A stretch of 64,000 nucleotides of DNA from Cliona cf. orientalis (Eukaryota; Porifera; Demospongiae; Clionaida; Clionaidae), in assembly GCA_963930775.1 (NCBI GenBank), contig OZ005689.1, positions 27,205,798 to 27,269,797 on the forward strand, written 5' to 3'. Position numbers and translations under genes: made by a program. The notes under the pieces were generated by a model. The model saw only the letters and a program-made list of their open reading frames with translations. It was not told the origin of the DNA and searched no databases. This document shows, one piece after another, positions 58,910 to 64,000 of this stretch (within the stretch, counting starts at the first letter, position 1; the number at the start of each line of letters is the position of its first letter).

Positions 58910-59292
58910 TCAGGGGTTCCAAGGCCAGAGTAAAAAGCCTTTCATCTTGGACCAAAATGAACAAGAATACCGCTCTACTCTAAATTTCTGGGGGAATCCT
59001 TGAATACACCACTTAGAGTTCCTAAAATGTACCACAAGGTTAAATTGAGTCTTGAGATATTTCATTTGTTTGTGCTGGGATTTTAATCCTGCAAACAGCT
59101 GACCATGAGGACTATGAACGTTGAATACGTGGGTAAATCCTGGTAGACTAGATGGATCAATGCCAGGCCTACGTAAAACATCCTCCACCGCACACTGAAT
59201 GTTATGTAAAGCAACCTGGTACAAGGAATCAACGTCCTTGATAATGTAATGAATAGACGAATGAACTTTATGGACTTTGTTATCAAAACAAT
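58910..59292 (-). pseudogene. N-terminal exon of the HDxLEG-type gene
   Basis: After an acceptor (GATGTTCACAG) the minus frame gives DNKVHKVHSSIHYI, EDVLRRPGIDPSSLPG and HGQLFAGLKSQHKQMKYLKT followed by QFNLV. The last part is the linker that precedes the YVPIL segment in the family of the 51.5-54.1 kb pseudogene. Both are on the minus strand in the right order, so this is probably the same gene, now separated by the 4.2-kb TIR element. Confidence 0.5.
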
Positions 59293-59470
59293 CTGTGAAC
59301 ATCAATTATCTATGTATAGTGATTTAATGCTAATGTCTGCAATAGCAGCCCTTACTGTCTGTCACCTCTCTATTTAAGCTGTGACTACTTTGTGTATATA
59401 TGCCAGTATCAGTTGTGCTACATTGATATGTTTGAGCTTCTTGGCTAGGGGACTCCGCGGCGTTACAAAT

Positions 59471-59488
59471 TGGTGTCAGGAGTGGGAT
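59471..59488 (+). promoter_or_regulatory. Primer binding site, tRNA-Leu type
   Basis: TGGTGTCAGGAGTGGGAT is complementary to a tRNA 3' end finishing CTGACACCA, as in animal tRNA-Leu. It overlaps the first base or two of the gag start codon at 59487. Confidence 0.7.
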
Positions 59489-62400
59489 GTCTGATCACGA
59501 ACCACAGCAGAGCTCTAGTAGTGACGAAGATGCTCCTACAGAGCCTACGCGCTACATTCGAGTCAGCCTTCGCCCACCACCCCGCTATGCCGCATCAACA
59601 ACGGACCTGGATCTATGGCTCAAGCGATTTGAGCTTTATGTGAGACGTATTGAACTACCTGAGGAACAGTGGGCAGCCGAACTACTGCCGCTATTGGATG
59701 ATGAAGCATTTCGTGTTGTATCACAATTGGGGCTAGAAAGTTCCACCGATTATGGAGCCATAACAGCGAGCCTGAAGCACCAGTTTTCTCCGAAAGGGAA
59801 CGAGTTGGAGTGGCAGCATAAATTGCAGACTCGGAGACAACAACCAGGGGAGCAGTTAGTACAATACGCTGGAGCCTTGCGAATGCTCGCTGATAAAGCC
59901 TACCCCAGCTGGACTGCCGAGCAGAGACGGGAAGTTCTTCGGAACCATTTTATTCAAGGGCTAGTATCGCCGTCCGTACAATTACGCCTGATGCGTGAAA
60001 TACCAGCGACATTCGACGACGCTTTGCAGTTGGCTGTGCAGCTACAGTCGGTAGAAACGGCACAGAAGCGATTGCACAAAGAAGTACACCATGGAGAAGC
60101 GACCACCATGGCCGTACAACTTGGTGAAGACCAAACTGCTTCACGTGCAGAAGCTACTGCCTCGAATGCAGTCGCGAAACCGGACTTCAACTCTACGTCA
60201 GCTAAATTAGAAGAAATGGCGAAGGAAATCCGCCGACTCTCCTCTGAATTAGCCCAGCTAAAGACAGGGCAGGCTACAACCGAAGGCCAGAACCAACCAC
60301 AGCGGCAACAGCCTGGAGCTGGCCCGACTTGTTGGAATTGCAACGAACGTGGACATGTGCAACGATCCTGTCCACATCCGAGACGAGGGGGGCGTGGTCG
60401 CGGAAGGATGCGTGCATCTGGCCAATACAGATCCACCTCGGCATTCAACTGCAACTCGGTGCTTGTCGTGGAAGGTTATGTCGGAGATCGTCTAACGCAT
60501 ATGCTGATCGACACAGGATCTGACGTCTCGATCATACGTGAGGATGTCTGGAGATCTATCAGCAAGGATGACCACTTGCACAGTATATCAGGACAACCAG
60601 TAACGGTGGCTAATGGAGGTGAACTACATGTACTCGGCCAAGCAAAGGTTGTCCTACAAGTGGGAGATATGAGAGACGACTTCACGTGCTTGATAGCCAG
60701 AGAACTGACGCAGGAGTGTATTCTTGGATCAGATTTCCTTCTGAAACATCATTGCATCATCGATCTAAGTCAACAGACCCTCCGATTACACATTGATGGC
60801 CAACCTATACCCTTCCATGTGAACAATACTGACCCCCAAGAGCCGAGGAGCGTCTGCCATGTCTTCTTCCCGGAAACGACAGTGCTACCCGGACAAACAG
60901 AGGTGGAGCTACCTTTATCACTGACAACTTCCACCAATCACGGTACTGTCTTATTGGAGCCTGCTAGAGCATTTATAGAAAAATATGGTGTTTTAATTGC
61001 TCGCTCTCTGACCCTTGCAGGCACTGGAACAACCATGGTGCGTATGCTCAATCCTTCTTCCGCTCCCGTGACCATCTACCAGAACGAGAAAGCTGGAGAA
61101 CTACACCCAATAACTGGTGAATCTGTGTGCACCATCCAACAGACCAAGCCAAGGAAGCAATGTCGTGACCCTGCTCTAGTAGAGAAAGCTATAGAGTTGT
61201 TGCTACCCGATTCTCCAGAGCTGAAGCCATCGGATAGGCAAAAACTTCAGGAGCTGTTGTACAATTTTTCTGATGTAGTATCAGTGGATGCCAATGATTT
61301 GGGCCAAACTACTCTTGTGCAGCACGAGATAAACACGGGTGATGCCACACCCATCCGTCAACCTCCAAGAAGACTGCCGTTTCACCAACACAATGCCGTT
61401 CGAGAATTGGTTTCCGATATGCTACAACGTGGGGTGGTGGAACCATCTCAAGGCCCCTGGTCGTCGCCAATCGTATTGGTCAAGAAGAAGGATGGGACCA
61501 CACGGTTTTGTGTGGACTTCAGAAAAGTAAATGATGTGACAAAGAAGGATGCCCACCCACTCCCGAGAATTGATGATACGCTGGATACGCTTGGTGGAGC
61601 CCAGTGGTTCACAACGCTTGATCTTGCCAGTGGATACTGGCAAGTGGAGGTTGCCCAAGCAGACCGTGAGAAGACTGCATTTGCTACACCAGACGGGCTC
61701 TACCAATTCCGTGTGATGCCCTTTGGCCTCTGCAACGCGCCAGGAACCTTCCAGCGTCTAATGGAATGTGTCCTACAGGGTCTGCATTGGTCCACTTGCC
61801 TGGTCTACCTTGACGATATCATTATATACAGCAGAACCATAGAAGAACACCTGGCAAGGCTGGCAGAGGTATTCACAAGGCTGCGAGATGCTAACCTGAA
61901 AATCAAACCGAGTAAATGCCACCTTCTACAAAGAAGTGTACACTACCTGGGCCATGTGGTTTCTGGAAAAGGTGTGGAAACAGATGCCACCAAAATCGAG
62001 TGCATTGCACAGCTGCCAACTCCTGCTGGAACAAAGGAACTCAAGCAGTTTCTTGGAATGTGTTCCTACTATCGGAGATTTGTCAAAAATTTTGCAAAAA
62101 TAGCGGCCCCACTACACCGCCTCTCGGAAAAAGGGAAAGAATGGCTGTGGACGGATGAATGTGAGCAGGCATTTAGCATGCTAAAGCACCAGCTTATAAC
62201 TGCCCCAATATTAAGCCTGCCTGACTTCAATCATGATTTCACACTCGACATCGACGCAAGTGGAAATGGCTTAGGAGCAGTACTCTCACAAAAAGTTGGA
62301 GATCATGAGCGAGTCATAGCATATGGAAGCAGAGCTCTAACCAAGGCAGAACGGAAGTACTGTGCGACTAGAAGAGAGCTACTCGCACTAGTCTGGGGTG

Positions 62401-64000
62401 TGCGCCACTTCCGTCCCTACTTGTATGGTCGAAGATTCATTGCTAGGACCGACCACAACTCTCTCAAGTGGCTACGTAACTTTAGGGATCCAGAAGGTCA
62501 GGTAGCCCGCTGGCTGGAGATACTGGCTGAATATACTTTTGATGTTGTACATCGACCTGGCCTTCAGCATGGTAATGCTGATGCCCTTTCCCGCTTACCC
62601 TGTAAACAGTGTGGGCTTGGGGGAGAATCAGATGAAGAAAAAGCTATCGAGGTAGCAACAATTTCAACTACTTGGATTCCAAGCTGGACACCTGAGGAGA
62701 TTCAGTACCTGCAAGCTGGTGATTCAGCATTAAAGCAATTCATTTTGTGGCTATCAACTCGCTCGTTGCCAGACAAGTTTCCAAAAGAAGCCCATAGCCA
62801 CCTCCAGACACTCTGGACACAGCGTCATTATCTGGTGCTGAAGAATGGAATACTGTACCGACGCTGGGAAGATGTACCTGGAAAGGGGTTGAATAAGCGC
62901 CTACAGCTCGTCCTTCCCAAGGATAGTGCCACAGAAGTTCTCTCAAAGCTTCATAATGCAGGACACCTAGGGGTAAAGAAAACCCTAGAGAAAGTCCAAA
63001 CTCGATTCTACTGGGTGGGGCAGAGACAAGATGTAGCCGAGTGGTGTAAGGCCTGCCCTGAGTGTGCATCACGCAAGTCTGGACCCAGAAAGCCACGAGC
63101 CCCTATGCAACTCGAGTCGGCTAGCCGCCCCTTGGAGCGAATTGCTATGGACATCTTGGGGCCACTCCCACTTACTGAAAACGGCAACAAGTACATATTA
63201 GTAGTTGGTGACTACTTCACTAAATGGAAGGAGGCGTACCCTATGAAAAACATGGAAGCAACAACAGTTGCCCGCCTTCTAGTGCATGAATTCATTTGCC
63301 GCTTTGGAGTACCAGAGAATCTACACACAGATCAGGGGCACAATTTTGAAGCCGAAATAATCAAGGAAATTTGCAAGCTCCTTGATATCAAGAAAACCCG
63401 AACCAGCCCCTATCATCCACAATCGGATGGAATGATCGAGCGATTCAACAGGACTCTCCTGAACATGCTAAGCACAGCCATCGAAAAGAATTGCAATGAC
63501 TGGGATATGCAACTCCCCATGCTCCTACTGGCATACAGGACTAGCATACAAGAAACTACAGGAGTTACTCCTTTTTCAATTATGTTCGGCCGATCAGCTC
63601 GCTTACCTATTGACATAGAATTCGATCTCCCATATGCAAGCTATGAAGACCCTAAACAATATCAGGAAGTGCTACGTCACCGTCTACAGAAAGCATATGC
63701 AATGGTGCGGGAGCACTCGTCGACAGAACAAAGCCGGCAAAAGCACCTATACGATCGATCAGTAACTGGCTCTCAATACGAGGTTGGTGATGAAGTATGG
63801 TTGCACTGCCCAGCGGTGCCGAAAGGACGTTGCAAAAAGTTTCATCGGCCATGGCAAGGTCCCTTCACTATTGTAAAGGTGATGGACCATTGGGTGTATC
63901 GCATACAGTGCAATGACACACCACGTAAACGCTTGGTAGTCCACTACAATCGCCTAAAGCCCTACCATCGTCCTTTCAACACAGATGTCTATGGGCCAGA
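59487..64000 (+). CDS. gag-pol: Gag-Pol polyprotein of Gypsy B, open to the window edge
   Basis: From ATG at 59487 one frame holds Gag with a CCHC knuckle CWNCNERGHVQRSC (60330), the protease site MLIDTGSDVSII (60501), reverse transcriptase with TTLDLASGYWQVEV, FGLCNAPGTFQ and an intact CLVYLDDIIIYS (about 61799), RNase H with LDIDASGNGLGAVL, RRELLALVWG and RTDHNSLKWL, the zinc site HNAGHLGVKKT with CKACPEC, and integrase with MDILGPLPL, LHTDQGHNF and HPQSDGMIERFNRT, then a GPF/Y segment (RPWQGPFTIVK). Codon phase was checked at all these points and agrees, so gag and pol are fused with no frameshift. No stop was seen in 1,504 codons. Copying of RNA to DNA and integration are the expected roles. 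Confidence 0.92.
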   Translation, partial: MSDHEPQQSSSSDEDAPTEPTRYIRVSLRPPPRYAASTTDLDLWLKRFELYVRRIELPEEQWAAELLPLLDDEAFRVVSQLGLESSTDYGAITASLKHQFSPKGNELEWQHKLQTRRQQPGEQLVQYAGALRMLADKAYPSWTAEQRREVLRNHFIQGLVSPSVQLRLMREIPATFDDALQLAVQLQSVETAQKRLHKEVHHGEATTMAVQLGEDQTASRAEATASNAVAKPDFNSTSAKLEEMAKEIRRLSSELAQLKTGQATTEGQNQPQRQQPGAGPTCWNCNERGHVQRSCPHPRRGGRGRGRMRASGQYRSTSAFNCNSVLVVEGYVGDRLTHMLIDTGSDVSIIREDVWRSISKDDHLHSISGQPVTVANGGELHVLGQAKVVLQVGDMRDDFTCLIARELTQECILGSDFLLKHHCIIDLSQQTLRLHIDGQPIPFHVNNTDPQEPRSVCHVFFPETTVLPGQTEVELPLSLTTSTNHGTVLLEPARAFIEKYGVLIARSLTLAGTGTTMVRMLNPSSAPVTIYQNEKAGELHPITGESVCTIQQTKPRKQCRDPALVEKAIELLLPDSPELKPSDRQKLQELLYNFSDVVSVDANDLGQTTLVQHEINTGDATPIRQPPRRLPFHQHNAVRELVSDMLQRGVVEPSQGPWSSPIVLVKKKDGTTRFCVDFRKVNDVTKKDAHPLPRIDDTLDTLGGAQWFTTLDLASGYWQVEVAQADREKTAFATPDGLYQFRVMPFGLCNAPGTFQRLMECVLQGLHWSTCLVYLDDIIIYSRTIEEHLARLAEVFTRLRDANLKIKPSKCHLLQRSVHYLGHVVSGKGVETDATKIECIAQLPTPAGTKELKQFLGMCSYYRRFVKNFAKIAAPLHRLSEKGKEWLWTDECEQAFSMLKHQLITAPILSLPDFNHDFTLDIDASGNGLGAVLSQKVGDHERVIAYGSRALTKAERKYCATRRELLALVWGVRHFRPYLYGRRFIARTDHNSLKWLRNFRDPEGQVARWLEILAEYTFDVVHRPGLQHGNADALSRLPCKQCGLGGESDEEKAIEVATISTTWIPSWTPEEIQYLQAGDSALKQFILWLSTRSLPDKFPKEAHSHLQTLWTQRHYLVLKNGILYRRWEDVPGKGLNKRLQLVLPKDSATEVLSKLHNAGHLGVKKTLEKVQTRFYWVGQRQDVAEWCKACPECASRKSGPRKPRAPMQLESASRPLERIAMDILGPLPLTENGNKYILVVGDYFTKWKEAYPMKNMEATTVARLLVHEFICRFGVPENLHTDQGHNFEAEIIKEICKLLDIKKTRTSPYHPQSDGMIERFNRTLLNMLSTAIEKNCNDWDMQLPMLLLAYRTSIQETTGVTPFSIMFGRSARLPIDIEFDLPYASYEDPKQYQEVLRHRLQKAYAMVREHSSTEQSRQKHLYDRSVTGSQYEVGDEVWLHCPAVPKGRCKKFHRPWQGPFTIVKVMDHWVYRIQCNDTPRKRLVVHYNRLKPYHRPFNTDVYGP

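Larger units (their letters stand above)
59293..64000 (+). mobile_element. Ty3/Gypsy retrotransposon B, 5' part, apparently intact
   Basis: A short LTR-like segment with a TATTTAAG box (59369) ends TTACA at about 59467. A primer binding site follows at 59471-59488, then one long gag-pol frame that runs off the window. Start of the LTR is uncertain (between about 59293 and 59335) because the 3' LTR is not in the window. Confidence 0.88.

Noticed and set aside
1..64000. CRISPR arrays, bacterial operons or rRNA genes
   Set aside because: No regularly spaced short repeats with unique spacers, no ribosome binding pattern, and no rRNA-like sequence was seen; the tandem arrays lack unique spacers.

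Overview
This is eukaryotic, animal-type DNA. There are no ribosome binding sites or operons. Genes are cut by very short GT-AG introns (32-114 nt in the best-modelled gene), and almost everything recognisable is transposon-derived. The mix of families (RAG1-like, ZMYM1-like hAT, PGBD, Ulp1+PHD, CXC, and Tudor-knot genes of the kind seen in sponges and cnidarians) together with the short introns suggests a non-bilaterian marine animal, most likely a demosponge. That placement is an inference.

Layout. 1-4.9 kb: a decayed Ty3/Gypsy element (A), its integrase split by a TA-flanked MITE. 5.0-7.7 kb: a piggyBac-type MITE, a MITE with a 5-bp duplication, and a gag relic. 7.7-11.0 kb: decayed MULE-like and Tc1-like (DD34E) transposases. 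11.1-13.9 kb: an unnamed conserved gene on the minus strand and two small exons on the plus strand, one Tudor-like. 14.1-15.8 kb: two tandem-repeat arrays. 16.8-19.9 kb: the main discovery, a six-exon minus-strand gene with the amino-terminal architecture of RAG1 (Cys/His motifs, basic patch, RING, C2H2 finger, a GGRP nonamer-binding-like motif, and the start of a core), enclosed by an inverted repeat pair. 20-28 kb: MITEs, a pseudogene with a CXC domain, and a pseudogene with nuclease-like acidic motifs that is interrupted twice. 28.4-30.5 kb: a hAT (ZMYM1-like) gene. 31-33 kb: a piggyBac-type transposase gene with all three catalytic Asp. 34.3-35.4 kb: a Ulp1-like protease with a PHD remnant. 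35.4-41 kb: gene-poor, with a long foldback element. 41-43.9 kb: a hAT element nested in a TA-flanked element. 44.7-47.1 kb: a hATC fragment and nested MITEs. 48.2-50.9 kb: Tudor-knot gene copies in opposite orientations and a second DxG-motif transposase-like gene. 51.5-59.3 kb: a long minus-strand pseudogene into which a roughly 4.2-kb TIR element carrying a nearly intact three-exon gene seems to have inserted. 59.3-64 kb: the 5' end of a second Gypsy element (B) whose fused gag-pol frame is open to the edge of the window.

How the parts relate. No ordinary single-copy housekeeping gene was recognised. The region reads as layers of insertions. At least seven short elements with 5-bp target duplications share CAGNGGC-type ends, and four TA-flanked elements share CCRTA-type ends. 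These insertions can be ordered by nesting. Many genes differ from an open frame by one base, so either recent decay or residual assembly indels must be kept in mind.

Exon boundaries, frames and repeats were read by eye. Family names come from motif recognition and no database was searched.
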